Assembly (NCBI RefSeq): GCF_018687715.1
Contig: NC_056762.1
Location: 27,406,364 to 27,470,363, forward strand
Length of the DNA stretch: 64,000 nt
Source: Carya illinoinensis
Taxonomy: Eukaryota > Streptophyta > Magnoliopsida > Fagales > Juglandaceae
Direction: 5' to 3'
Shown: in pieces, positions 25,229-36,663 of the stretch
Numbering within the stretch: the first letter of the stretch is position 1
How the letters are laid out: each line of letters starts with the position of its first letter
Translations under genes and position numbers: made by a program
The notes under the pieces: model-generated
Databases searched by the model: none
Told to the model about the DNA's origin: nothing
What the model saw: only the letters and a program-made list of their open reading frames with translations

Positions 25229-26572
25229 CTAAAGTGTATTGGCCATCTGAGCCATACTGTCATCTAGAGTCTTCTTTGCAGATGATGAAGGCTGAGAACT
25301 TTGTACAGCTACATGAGGCTGAAATCTAGGAGGAGCTACATGAGGATAACTCTGAGGATTCTGATATGACGGATACTGATGCTGAGGAGCACCCTGATGG
25401 AATGGCTGCTGCTGAGGTGGTGGGGACCGACCAGGCTGATCATTTCTCCATGAGAAATTTGGGTGATTCCTCCACCCCGGATTATATTTGTTGGAGAAGG
25501 GCTGATTTTGTGCTCTATTGACCCAATTAGCTGATTGCATCGGCTCATACCCACTTTCTTGAAATACTGGCATTATTGGGCAGTCTTGGGTCTTATGGGT
25601 TGAATCAGCATATATAGAACATGCCTCTACTACTTTCACAACCTTCACTTTTTCCATTTCCATGACCTCCAGTTTTATAGTCAATGCAGTTATTTGGGCT
25701 TGAACATCAGTGTCTCCCTTAAGCTCATATCTACCCCCTCCAGAAATAGCCCTCAGTGGCTGTGCTGTTAATGGAACTCGATCAGTATAAGTGTTCCACT
25801 GTTGTGAGCTCTCAGCAAGGTAGTCAAAAAATGATAGTGCTTCATCAGGTTCCTTGCTAAAGAACTCCCCATTGCACATTGTCTGAACAAACTGTTTGCA
25901 TTCTGGAGTGAGACCAGTGTAAAAATAGCTTACCAACCTCCAAGATTCAAAACCATGATGTGGACAGATGTTCATCAAATCCTTAAATTTTTCCCAACTG
26001 GCCTGAAAGGTCTCATCAGGTCTCTGATTGAACTGACTGATTTGCTCTTGCAAAAACTGAGTTCTCTGAAAAGGAAAATTTTTTTGTAAGAATTCACGCT
26101 GCATATCAGACCAACTAGAAATAGAAATAGGTCTCAAAGAGTTAAACCAAATCTTCGCTTTATCCTTTAAAGAGAAAGGAAACAAACGAAGTCTAATGAA
26201 TTTATCAGTAACAGCCTTGGTGATAAAAGTAGCACAAGCCAACTCAAAATCTGTCAAGTGCTGGTAAGGACTTTCAGAATCCATCCCGTGGAACTGAGGT
26301 ATCATTGACGTCATGCCATGCTTAATAGAGAAATTAGGTGCATTTTCAGGTAAAACAATGCATGAAGGTGTAGTGGTACGAGTGGGTTGCAAATAGTCCT
26401 TAAGAGTGCGTGGTGCAGGTGCAGCTATGTTTTCTGATTCAATTTCAATTTCGTCACTTGGCTCACTCAAAGAAAAGACAGACGAGCTATCTACCTCCAA
26501 GCTGTGTATACTACTCTCAACACTCGATGTGACTCTAAGCAACCTATTTGAAGTGTCTCTTACCCATGACAT
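25229..26572 (-). pseudogene. gag of the Athila-type element
   Basis: 447 codons from ATG at 26572 to the stop at about 25226. The gag core is clear (LRLFPFSLKDKAKIWFNSL, REFLQKNFP, ETFQASWEKFKDLMNICPHHG, FYTGLTPECKQFV). A CCHC knuckle is recognisable in CSIYADSTHKTQDCP, but its second cysteine is tyrosine. A Q/P-rich tail follows. The 123-bp leader from the primer site to this ATG has no competing start. It would package the element RNA in virus-like particles if intact. The knuckle change and the stop suggest loss of function. Confidence 0.85.
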
Positions 26573-26695
26573 GAAACATCAATCTAATATGGTAAAGATG
26601 AGTGGTTGATGCAAATGAGATGAGTAACCGGAGATAATATGGTAGAGAAAAATAAAATAAAATAACAAGTTTAAATTTGAGTTAAACAACTTTTT

Positions 26696-26711
26696 CCCGG
26701 CAATGGCGCCA
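26696..26711 (-). other. Primer-binding site (tRNA-Asp) of the Athila-type element
   Basis: On the minus strand TGGCGCCATTGCCGGG matches the complement of the plant tRNA-Asp(GTC) 3' end (TGGCGCCGTTGCCGGG) at 15 of 16 positions. It abuts the 5' LTR. Confidence 0.87.
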
Positions 26712-29162
26712 AAAACTTGACTCACTAAAAAATGAGTAGCACTAATGCTATCCCAAGTGCAGGAGGATGTCGTGTAATAATTAGGAATAAATTCCTAGAT
26801 TGTCTCCTCAAGGAAAGTTACTTAAAATTAAACTCGTTGAAAAATGTGAAAAACTTCACAAAGAGAAAACAAGAGGATGATTTATGCAATCGATGGAAAA
26901 GGGTACTAGTCATGGACTAGATTCATGTCTTTAGATTTTGATTGTCGGATTGGAATGTAAAGGACTAATAGATTAAACTCAGAAATTAATAAAACTAAAT
27001 TAAGCATTAAACTAAATTAGAAAGTAATTGACAAAAAATGAACTCAAAATTGAAAATGCCCAAAACCAAGATTCTAGAATTCATCTTTGTATTTAAATTA
27101 CAAATTCTCAAAATAACACATAACAATTGTAATCACTATTAAATGAAAGCTTAAAGAAATGAGAAAAATAAATGACACGAAATAAGTAAACAGCAAATAA
27201 ATTACCCACACGTCTAAGCCAAAAAAATCTCAAAAGTATTCCATAAACTTTAAACTGAAGTTAAATAAAAATAGAGAACGAAAAGTCTAGACGAAAACTC
27301 CCCTTCACTATTCAATTGAAATCTAGAGCAAAAAGGAACAACTTCTCATGTATCACTCTTGAAAATTAATCTCCAAACCTTTAATGAAAACTCTAGAACA
27401 ATTCCTCTACTCCCCACGTATGATGTTTCAGAAAAATCAAAAACAAAAACAAAAGCTGACAACCAAACCTTTCTTGCAATAAATTAAGGCAACAAACTTA
27501 ATGAGAACTCCTAGAACAATTCTTTTGTTGTATGGAACCAACTAGCATATTTAATTAAAACTTCTAAAATAATTCTTTTGTTGCATAATACCAACTAGCA
27601 TATTTAATTAAAACTTCTAAAATAATTCTTTTGTTGCATAAAACCAACTAGCATATTTAATTAAAACTTCTAAAACAATTCTTTTGTTGCATGAAACAAA
27701 CTAGCACACTTAATAGAAATTAAGGTATTACACTTAATGAAATAAAATTCTAGAACAATTCTTAATACACTTAATAAAAATTCTAAAACAACAAAGCATT
27801 GAAGCCAAAAGGAAAAACAAAAATCCGAACACAAGAAAGACTCAATTATTTAAACAACATAACAAAGCACAAAGTTGTTCTTGTAAGTTCCCTTTGTAAG
27901 TTCGGATTGCACCCCTTTTATAGCCGAACAACTTGGCTAGTTGCCTCTCACATTCACACTTTATTTGTATTCACACTTCATTTGTAATCATACCTAATTT
28001 TTGTCCGCCTCTTGCATTCACATTCAATTGCATTCAGACTTCACTATCTTGCATTCACACTTCACTATCTTGCATTCACATTCAATTGAAGAATAATTCC
28101 AGCCTTTACTCTCCTCTCAAAAACTTGACTCAATCGGTTTCAATTCAAACCAAGCAACCAAGCAACTTTACTCAAACCAACCAACACGTTTTTCACACCA
28201 GAAAATTTCAAACCAATTTCAGCATTGGCAACCGACCACTTTCCTTTAATCATGCACTGATTTTTGCTTTCTTTCCTTTTTATTTTTCAGTTTCAGCACA
28301 ACACATTAAACACCCACCGACTTCTCTAAATTAATTTCAGCACATCACACTTCAGCTCAAACAAATCATGCACCGAACACCAATCACTGCATCTATTCTT
28401 TCACACCTTTATTCTACCATCCAGCCACACACACATGCATATATATATATCAATTTGGTGCCAAACTCCCCCAACTACAATTCACTCCAGCCGACTTCTC
28501 TTATTTCTTCCCACACCTTTTCAATTTCTGCCGTCCAGCCACATACACATTTTAATTCCAGCACAACATTCACATGCCTCTCTCTATTCTCTTCATTTCG
28601 GCTCTTGTCCAATTCAGTGGAAAGGCAGCAGCCTTTGATGACTTTTTCAATGTCAAATTTGGTGGAGACAATTCGATGCTTTTTTTTATGGGCCATTGGA
28701 AGGGAATCGGTGGATTTATTTGAGTGGAGTAAGTGGGAGTGTGAATGGAAGAAGTGGTGTGTGAAGTGCATATGACACTCTTCAATCTAGAGGTGGTCAA
28801 CAATTCAATATATCTTTCCATGCCATGTGTATAGGACCTACAAGCCAAAATTCATTGTTTTGAGTTATGCATGCGTTAATGACTTCCAATCTATTCAAAA
28901 AGTTTAACATATGGATCACATACAAAATTTATCTCATACCAAGCTTTCTAAATAAGATAAAATATGCATATGAATAAACATTATCCAATTAAATCTCAAG
29001 TTATTAAATTAAGCATAAACTCATGCTATTAATCAATTTAAATCACAACTTGCATTCATTCTTATTAACCATTTTTCCATTTAAAACCAATAATAATGTC
29101 ATGATGAATTTAAAATACATTGGTTTTAAATAGCTAAAATATGCAATATTTCAGCTCAATCA
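26712..29162 (-). repeat. 5' LTR of the Athila-type element (2,451 bp)
   Basis: It starts TGATTGAGCTGAAAT at 29162 (minus strand) and ends GTCAAGTTTT at the primer site. Compared with the 3' LTR it lacks one 53-bp unit and the 16-bp repeat, and has an extra copy of a roughly 21-bp CTTGCATTCACACTTCACTAT-type unit near 28030-28080. Other differences are scattered single bases. Confidence 0.9.
27508..27704 (-). repeat. 53-bp tandem repeat in the 5' LTR, four units
   Basis: Same unit as the array at 18270-18520, with one copy fewer. Confidence 0.83.
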
Positions 29163-29167
29163 GTGAC

Positions 29168-29447
29168 TCAAGTGTATGCCTCTAGAATTGCCAATCGGTT
29201 TACGGTCCATGAAAGGGAATTGGCCAAGCATAAAAAAATTATAAAAATTGAAGCACTTCCAAGGGTAAAATGAAAAGGTGGTGGCGTGTGGAGATGAGGT
29301 AAAAAGATGTAGAAATATACTTGAAGAGTTAAGGTATCTGATTTGAATTCAACTTCATTTCTCAAGTGAATAGCTGGGTTTTGTTGTTTGTTTGTTGGAA
29401 CTATTTTGCACACTTGCTTGGTCTGAACCTAAGGTGACATGATGAGT
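29168..29447 (+). mobile_element. Continuation of element A's 3' LTR after the Athila insertion
   Basis: By position this joins 17470. It is non-coding, and it is cut by the poly-T start of the next LINE at about 29449. No LTR terminus like GTGCCACA is seen before the LINE, nor after it at 32223, so the end of element A is lost. Confidence 0.45.
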
Positions 29448-29504
29448 TATTATTATTTTTTTTTTCTAACAACTCTCATTCATTAAGTAGAGTCATCTAG
29501 AGAA

Positions 29505-29990
29505 TTACAAGCTGGCCTCATGCCAAACAATTTGGGAAATACACTCGGGAATTGATTCCCACCAAACTGTTAAATCCTCTACAAATCTTGCTAGTTTTGC
29601 TAGACCATCAGCTGCTGCATTGTGTTCTCTGCCAGCATGTTGGAATATCACTCTAGGTAGCTGTTTTGAGAGGCTGAGTATGGAGTAGATCAGGTTACCA
29701 TGGGGAGACATGGACTCCCCTTCTGTTGTTAAGGCTCTAACATTGAGCATTGAGTCGGTTTCCACAATCAATTCATTAATGCCCAACGGGGTACACAGCT
29801 GTAGACCCCTCAAAATGGCAAGAAGCTCCACTTCCATAGGGTCAAAGAACTCAGGTTCTTTTTTACACACAGCCAGAATTACCTTTCCTTTCTCATCTCT
29901 CAAAATAACTCCGACACCTGAGCTGCAGCATCCCCGAAACATAGCCCCATCTATATTGATTTTTAGAGCTCCTGTAGGGGGGGTTTCCAC
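29505..29990 (-). pseudogene. LINE RNase H domain (RVT_3 type)
   Basis: 161 codons with all landmark residues of a plant LINE RNase H: INIDGAMF (D), EVELLAILRGL (E), IVETDSML (D), and HAGREHNAAADGLAKLA (H and D). It acts on the RNA strand during target-primed reverse transcription. The domain itself is intact, while the rest of the LINE is broken. Confidence 0.85.
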
Positions 29991-30691
29991 TTCATATCCC
30001 TTACCATGTTCTGTTTAATATTGACTTGGGCTTCTCGAGACTCCTTAAGCAAGGACATGGCATGATCCACAGACTGTTGTGGGTGCTGAACATTCTCTTC
30101 AAAGTAGAACTGGTTCCTTCTATACCAAAAAGACCAGGCCATGAGAAAGAATTTCTCTAGGTCCCTTGGCTGCCCTTCCTTTGTCACTCTCATGGCTATC
30201 TCCATAAACCCCTGTTGGTTTCCTTCCCGAAATAAAAAACCAAACAAAGACTTCCATAAGGGTAAAATGGATGGACAATAGATCAGAGCATGGCTTGTGT
30301 CTTCCCTTCCCTCATGGCAGAACTTGCAGATGTCCTCAGAAACAACCTTCCTGACCCTCAGGTTTTGCAAAGTGGATAGTCCATGCTTGCATGCTCTCCA
30401 TGAGAAGACTCTAATCTTGTGTGGTATTGGCATTGACCATAACTGCTTCCAGAAGCCTCGAAGTGCCTGATAGTTTGAGCTACTCCCTTCTGCCCTATGG
30501 TTCTTTATAAACCAGAACAACTTATAAGCACTCCTCACTGTGTATTCTCCTAAGTTTTCATAGTGCCATATGAGCTTATCCTCTTTAGGTGAAGGTCCTA
30601 GGGGAATCCTCAGGACTTCAGAAGCTTCTCTTGGAGGAAGAGTTCTCCTAACTATCTCAGCATCCCACAAACCTGTCTCCCCATCAATCAA
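29963..30691 (-). pseudogene. LINE zf-RVT zinc-binding segment
   Basis: Contains the zf-RVT motif CKFCHEGREDTSHALIYC (C-x2-C-x8-H-x4-C by reading) and the flanking LRVRKVV and LPLWKSLFG. It is found in many plant LINE polyproteins between RT and RNase H. It overlaps the RNase H frame at its end, which shows a frameshift at about 29980. Confidence 0.8.
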
Positions 30692-30763
30692 CTGTACAAC
30701 TTGTTGGCAACTGCTCCTGCATTCTTGACCCTGGCCTAAGGGGATTTGATTCTGCCCTGGTAG

Positions 30764-31168
30764 CTAGATATCAGTCCAGATGTTTATGGACTCCCCATCC
30801 CCCACTCGCCACCTGCACCCCTTTACCATTAGTCTTGTAGATTCCCATATCCCTCTCCATGCATATGATGGGGCATTTTCCAATTGTGCTTGCTGAATGC
30901 TCGAATTGGGGAAGTACTTGGACTTGTAGATTCTATGGAGGAGAGAAGACTTTTCATTCATAATCCTCCATGCTTGTTTTGCTAATAGGGCCATATTGAA
31001 GCTATGCATTTCCTTAAACCCCATTCCCCCATCTTGCTTGGAAGCACACATTTTTGACCAGCTCACCCACCTGATTTTGTTTTCCTCCCTCCTTTGGCCC
31101 CACCAGAACTTTGCCATCATGTTCTCTAGCTCTTTGCACAGACTTTCAGGTAGTTTGAAGCAACTCAT
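30764..31168 (-). pseudogene. LINE RT thumb region
   Basis: Continuation of the RT in another frame, with FWWGQRREENKI, GGMGFKEMHSFNMALLAKQ and WRVGDGESINIW. These are the same landmarks as in the first LINE. It ends at a stop near the start of the zinc-finger segment. Confidence 0.82.
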
Positions 31169-31350
31169 GGAGTATGAAGGGATTGATAGTGCTACTGCTT
31201 TAATTAGTACTTCCTTCCCCCCTTGTGAAAGTAGCCTCTCCTTCCATCCTTGAAGCTTCTTCCAAACCCTGCTTTTGATGCTTGTGAGGCCCTTTTCTTT
31301 GATATTCCTACCACTGATGGGAGGCCAAGGTACTTATCATACTTCTGAGC

Positions 31351-32196
31351 CTACTGTATCCCCCAAGAGGCCATAATTTCCTGCTTTAATTGAGGGTTAA
31401 CATTGGTGCTGAAAACCATTGCTGTCTTCTCTTTATTGACTTTCTGACCCGATGCCAGTTCATACTCCTTTAGAAGTTGATGGATATGTGCATTAGTTTG
31501 CAAAGAGGCCCTACAAAAGAACAAACTATCATCTACAAAGAGGAGGTTGTTGATCCTTGGACTACCTCTACAGATTTTTACACCTTCCACTAACTTGTTC
31601 TCCTCTGCTTGTCTTAGCATGGCTATCAACCCTTCAGTGCAAAGAAGAAAGAGATAAGGGGAGAGAGGATCCCCTTGCCTCAGACCTCTCGTGGGCTTGA
31701 TAGGACCCTTTGGACTACCATACACAATAATTGAGTATGTAACAGTCTGCACACAGCACATTACAAGCTTTCTCCACCTTTCATTGAACCCCATCTTACT
31801 CATTATAGTATCTAGGAATCCCCACTCCACCCTATCATACGCTTTGCTCATATCTAATTTGAGTGACATATACCCTTTTTTCCCTTTCCTCTTCTGTCTT
31901 AAGTAATGGACCAGCTCATAAGCAACTAGAACATTATCTGTAATTAGCCTCCTGGGTACAAAGGCTGATTGAGACAAGGATATAACCTGAGACAGGACTT
32001 GTTTTAGTCTATTGGAGAGGACTTTGGATATCAGCTTGTAGACTACATTACACAGACTGATTGGTCTGTATTCTGCTACTGATTCTGGTTTATCCTTCTT
32101 AGGAAATAAAGCAATGTGTGTGTGGTTGAGTTCAGCTGGGAAGACCCCTTCATTTAGTACTTTCAGCACAGCCTCGGTGACATCCTTTCCTACCAC
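31351..32196 (-). pseudogene. LINE reverse transcriptase core
   Basis: 281 codons of RT palm: FPKKDKPESVAEYRPISLCN, QSAFVPRRLITDNVLVAYE, MSLKLDMSKAYDRVEW (catalytic D), GLRQGDPLSPYLFLLC, and the active-site box NLLFVDDSLFF. That box is F-V-D-D where F-A-D-D is usual. The thumb continues in a separate frame at 30764-31168. Confidence 0.87.
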
Positions 32197-32222
32197 AGTC
32201 CAGTACTTTTGGTAAAACCCAT

Positions 32223-33010
32223 ATCAACGCTTTTGAAGCTACGCTCACTTCTCCGCAGTCTGATAACCACCACCACTATCAGCAACTCCATGATCCCTCA
32301 TCAGCAGCGAAGAACCACTAGACCCAGAACCGGAAATGTGACAGGAGTCCAAGTCCCTACCCGGGCTTGTGCGCGTCCTGGCCTGAACCAGATTCACCCA
32401 TGAACTCTGCAGTGGTTGTGTCAAAGTACCCAACAACCTGTTCAATACAAAAGCCACTCATTGACAAAAATTTTAAAATGAAATTTGATCAATGTCTGAA
32501 GAAATTTTTGCTGAAGAAATTCAACTCTCAGTTTTGATCTCGCTCTCCGGTTTTCCTCTCTGGTTTTGCTTTACAACATACAACCCAAAGTAGCTCTTGA
32601 TTTGATTTCCATCCAACGCACGACGGTGACGAGAGATGCATCTAGCTTCTCCCTCTCTGGTTTCGAACTAAGATGAATTTTTCATTTTTCATTTTTCGTT
32701 GATCTCCAACAACCTACATACAGTTTTCATTTTTCATTGATCTCCAACAACCTGCATTCGATTACCCAACAACCTGCATATAGCTTTTATTTTTCGTTGA
32801 TCTCCCTCTCTACTCTCTGCTGTTGGCACAAACGAAGAATGCTATGTAATTTCCCCCCTTTCTTCCACTTTTTCTCTCTCTTTCTCTTTTTTTTTTTAAA
32901 TATTAACAGCTGACATGGCCGCGGCGGGAATATGGGACGGTTGTCCCTAGCAGCTCTGCTATATATATCCTCTCTCTCTCTCGCTTGATTGTTTAAACTT
33001 CATTCAATAA
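32223..33010. other. Spacer with threefold imperfect repeat
   Basis: No gene recognised. At about 32678-32800 three copies of a roughly 40-bp unit occur (TTTTCATTTTTCGTTGATCT, then CCAACAACCTGCAT). A minus-strand frame at 32245-32457 is serine/glycine rich with no known domain. A TATA-like TATATATATCC at about 32960 is followed by CT repeats and may be a fossil promoter. Confidence 0.5.
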
Positions 33011-33524
33011 GAGCATTCACATTGGTATATGGATATGCATATGCAAAATTAACTCTTTTGCATATCCACTTTGTCATTTCAACAAAACTCCCACATTGGC
33101 TTATGCATATTTAAAGCAAAATAATAATAAAATATTATTATTTTAATATATTTTTTTTTTTTGCCTAATATTAATTTTTTTACCTTGCAATTTCCATGTA
33201 CTGGTTTGTACATGCAATCAGTACCCAGTACATAGATAATATCCATTAAAACCGAACCTGTCAATGAAATAATATAGACTATGTGCTGCATCCATACCAC
33301 CCTTTCATGCATCCAAATTTCCAGCATTCTATATATAATAATTTCTGACTAATATCAACTTCAGATTACATTTGACTAATATCAAATTCAGAATTTACAT
33401 ATGACTAATTCTATGTATCAAAATCAACTTAATACAAGTTGCAAAAAGTTGATTTTTATACAAATTCAGCAACCAAAAAATTCAGCATATATGAAATTCA
33501 GCAACCAGAAAATAACTGCATTTC

Positions 33525-33620
33525 CAGCACCCTCCAGCAGCCTCAGCAGCTCCAGCACCCTTCAGCAGCTCCAGCACTCTCCAGCACCCTCCAGCACCCT
33601 CCAGCAGCAACAAAAACAGC
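33525..33620 (+). repeat. CCTCCAGCA-type short tandem repeat in the Harbinger element
   Basis: Repeats of CTCCAGCAC and CAGCAGCTC words. Open frames across it on both strands are composition artefacts. Confidence 0.7.
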
Positions 33621-33888
33621 CTTGCCATTGGGTCCTCCAGCGGCTCCAGCACCAACAAGCAGCAAGCAATACAACAATATCCCACCCACAACAAAATTCA
33701 TCCAACAAAATGTTCCCACCCACCACCAACCACCAACAAAACAATCTCCCCATAAAGAGAGGTACAAAAAAGGGTTTGGTGTTCATAGCAACCAGTAGTA
33801 TATAAACCAGAATTTACAATGTCACCAAGGCTGTTTTAAATACACATTCAAAAACTGCACAAAACAAAAAAGACAACTATGTACCATC

Positions 33889-34963
33889 CTAGGCCTTATT
33901 TCTTTGTTCCTCAAGAATTTCCATTTGAAGATTATGGAAATACTCTTGCTGCACAGAATTCATAGACCCAATATCCAATTTCATTATTTCCATATCATTT
34001 TTTCTCTTCTTTTCAGCTAATATCATAGATCTTTCTTCTTGAGCCTTAATTTCCATTTCAACCTTTTTCTTCTTAATTTCCAATAACTCAGCATTGCGGT
34101 TTTCTACCCTCATTAAGCTTTCTTTTCTCTCTACCATTAGAATCTTCCTATCATCTGTCATTTCCCTTAAGGCCTCACTAAATTCTTTATCTTCTCTTTC
34201 CCTACTTTTTCTTTTTTTCTCTCTTTCTTTTTCAACCTTTTTCCCCGGAGGTCTCTCACACTCCACAGGTACATTTTCCATTGGGTCCCCTAATTGTATT
34301 GAGTTTGGAGTACTACCTGAACGTGAGACATTGTCTCTTCTTCTTACGGTCTCCATGTGTGTTTGCCATTTCGGTTGGTTCTTTAAAAGATTCCAACAAT
34401 GATCCAAGGTGAAGTTGGTTTTTTGGGTCTCTCGATACAAAATTTTTGCCTTGTCAATCTACAAAATATAGAAACAATTAGTATGACAAATCTGAAATAA
34501 TTTTACACAATAACAAAATAAACGATTATACCTTGTCTAGCTCGGTTGCACCGCTTGGATGCATTCCTTCAACTTGAGCCATAGAACCACAAAATTTATT
34601 GACACATTTTTGAATGGTTGACCACCGATTGGTCAACGATGGTACAGATCGTTCTTGACTGTTAGGTTTTTTATAAGTGGAGTAGTAATCATAAATTCTA
34701 CTCCACAATTGTGTGGAGGTTTGGTCAGTCCCCCGTATGGAATCTATACTAACGTTAAGCCAAGCTGAAATGAGGAGAGTATCTTCCTCAATAGTAAATG
34801 ACACACCCCGCTGGGATTTATGTTTAGGTGCTCTTTTTTCCCGTTGAGGTTGTGTCGCTTGGACATCAACGAAAGCAGCCTCCACAATAGGGTTGTTTAT
34901 ACCACCCTCACCACTTTCCAACAATGTGGTGAAGAAGGGATCCTCATCAATTAAAGTGGTCAT
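33889..34963 (-). CDS. Harbinger ORF1: Myb/SANT-like DNA-binding protein with NAM-associated coiled-coil tail
   Basis: Two exons on the minus strand: 34963-34532 and 34458-33889, joined across a 73-bp intron with GT at 34531 and AG at 34459, phase 0. Together they give 333 aa. Residues about 40-135 contain the trihelix/Myb-like region (GVSFTIEEDTLLISAWLNVS, LWSRIYDYYSTYK, SLTNRWSTIQKCVNKFCG). The second exon starts IDKAKILYRE, then has FTLDHCWNLLKNQPKW and a long charged, probably coiled-coil tail. Genome annotations often name such proteins glutathione S-transferase T3-like or NAM-associated, which is misleading. In PIF/Harbinger elements this ORF1 product helps the transposase bind DNA and enter the nucleus (family knowledge). 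The frame is open throughout, so it may be recently active or domesticated. Confidence 0.78.
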
Positions 34964-34999
34964 CCTTCAACAAAATATTGAAGGACAAAATGTTACTAA

Positions 35000-35145
35000 A
35001 ACAACACATATTACAAAAAACAGTTTACAGTTTACAAAATCAGTTTACAGTTTACAAAACAGTTTACAGTTTACAAGATGTTTCCATATTAAGCAAGGTC
35101 AACAGTTTACAAAATTCATATTAAGCAAGGTCAACAGTTTACAAG
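35000..35145 (+). repeat. CAGTTTACAGTTTACAAA short tandem repeat
   Basis: Six or so copies of CAGTTTACA(A), with a second motif TTAAGCAAGGTCAACAGTTT present twice. Lies just upstream of ORF1 in its reading direction. Confidence 0.65.
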
Positions 35146-36654
35146 TGTTCAAGCAGAACCAAAAGACAATGCCATACAAAGAGAATTACTTCCATTAATG
35201 CATCATCGATTTTAATCCCTCTGCCATATTTCTCTGTGTCTCTCTCTATAATGATTCATTATATTCAATCTCAATTTAATGTCAACAATCCCAAAAGAAG
35301 AGCAAAAGGTTTCAGGAAAAGCACTAGACAGGGAGCACAAGCACGACAATGATTCTCACTAACATCTACAGATTATGGTACCAATAATGCAACTAAAATA
35401 CCTTTAAATCTAACTTATTTATCCAGCAAGGTTGTTTTAGTACTGTGAATTTAAGACCATGCACTGAAAACAAAATCAATTCATAACATAAAGGAAGAAC
35501 CAAAAGATTAGATTTAATAGATTAGATTTTCCTTTAGTTCTTTTTATATTCCTTGAAAAGAAAACTTTCTTAGAATTCCCATGTTTCTAACTCTCCCTCC
35601 CAACCCCTCTCTCTCTGAGTCTTTTTCATTTTACCCCCCACGAAAAAAAAGAACCTTATAAGCTAGCTCATTTGTTGGGTTCTTGACTGCCCTTAAAGAA
35701 ATTTTCCCTGATCATTGTTGCATTCTTTTGATGACTTGATGTTTGTAAAGAGAATCGGGACAGCAAAACTGAAATTTCCTTAAAAAATGAAACAATCTCC
35801 AATCAAGAAAAGCACTAAAACAGAGTTCAGAACATGCTTCAAAGTTTTATTTTTTTACGATTTTCTGTTTCATTGCCTAGATACACAGACAATTTCATAA
35901 ACACCAACCTGCCTCCACACCTAAAATCAGAAACCTCTCGTACACAGGGAATCATCACGGTTTCATTGCCTAATTTCTGTTTAAACTCTTTCTAGAAATA
36001 ATAGTGGGCAAGAACAGAAACCTATCGATTTCGGTTGATCTGAAATGTACAAACCCTAATCTAAAACCAATAAAAACATGAAATGAAGAAATGGCAACAG
36101 CAGAACACAAAAACAATTTCACTAATCTAAAACCCTAACCGAAACCGTGAAGAGAAACAGAGAAATCATACCTGAAATAGAAGAAATTTCAGCAAACCAG
36201 CAACCGGGATGATTCACTTCAGTAGTTGCAAGCTCCGTCGACAACCGTCGCCTTAGAGAGGTGCACGGATTCTCTTCTTCCGGTGGGGTTGTTTGGGTCG
36301 AGAGAGGGATGGAGATTCGGAGGGTTTGGTGTGGAGAGCTCTGCTTCGAGAGAAATAATCCCTTGGGGGGGTTTCGGGGAGAGAGAGAGATATTACCGTT
36401 TGGGGGGGGTCTCGGGGAGAGAGAGTGTGGAGGAGAGAGAAATAACTATTAAAATATAATTTGGAGACAAAATAGTGGATATGGAAAGTTGTAAATCTAC
36501 TGTTTATAGTTAGCTAAAATTTTGGAAATGAAGAATCCAATGTGGGTCGGTTTTATGCTAATATTATGTAAAACTGGTTTTGCCTATGCGGATGCATAGG
36601 CCAATGTGAATGCCCTAAGTATGAGCAATATCAAATTTCCATTTCCATTTTACC

Positions 36655-36663
36655 ATATATAGA
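36655..36663 (+). promoter_or_regulatory. TATA-like box upstream of the small membrane ORF
   Basis: CATATATAG lies 40 bp outside the Harbinger right end and about 200 bp before the ORF at 36860. It is a plausible TATA box; only motif and position support it. Confidence 0.35.

Larger units (their letters stand above)
17471..29162 (-). mobile_element. Athila-type Ty3/Gypsy LTR retrotransposon, 11.7 kb, nested in element A's 3' LTR
   Basis: This is a full structural copy on the minus strand: 5' LTR (26712-29162), tRNA-Asp primer site, gag, protease, RT, RNase H, integrase, about 1 kb of non-coding sequence, polypurine tract, and 3' LTR (17471-19975). It is flanked by the direct repeat GTGAC (17466-17470, 29163-29167). 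The tRNA-Asp primer, the absence of a chromodomain after the integrase, and the gag-pol layout fit the Athila/Tat branch. There is no env-like ORF between integrase and 3' LTR, only about 1 kb without long frames. Three stops and two frameshifts break the gag-pol frame, so it cannot make its own polyprotein. The LTRs are nearly identical by eye apart from tandem-repeat copy number, which points to a recent insertion. Confidence 0.92.
29448..32222 (-). mobile_element. 5'-truncated L1-type LINE with RNase H tail
   Basis: The minus strand reads RT, zf-RVT and RNase H in order and ends in a short poly-A tail (T-run on the plus strand at about 29456-29465). RT starts abruptly at FYQKYW/VVGKDVTEAVL near 32222, so the endonuclease and the first RT motifs are missing. 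The frame is broken at about 31350-31170, 30760-30690 and 29990. The element has the plant L1 layout in which an RNase H domain follows the zinc finger. No clear target duplication was found. It is a different copy from the LINE at 1-1510, although the thumb regions are alike (TMSCFKLPESLCKEL here). Confidence 0.9.
33011..36615 (-). mobile_element. PIF/Harbinger DNA transposon, 3.6 kb, with ORF1 but no transposase
   Basis: Terminal inverted repeats GAGCATTCACATTGG (33011-33025) and CCAATGTGAATGCCC (36601-36615) differ at one base. Homology continues inward (TATGGATATGCATATGCAAAA against its counterpart). A 3-bp TAA duplication flanks it (33008-33010 and 36616-36618), the hallmark of PIF/Harbinger. 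Inside is a two-exon ORF1 (33889-34963). The remaining 1.6 kb to its right and 0.9 kb to its left have no long frame and no DDE transposase. It is therefore a deletion derivative that would need transposase from elsewhere. Short tandem arrays are present (listed separately). Confidence 0.87.

Noticed and set aside
33401..33805. Open frames on both strands in the CAG-rich stretch
   Set aside because: Short tandem repeat keeps all frames open. No start or splice support.
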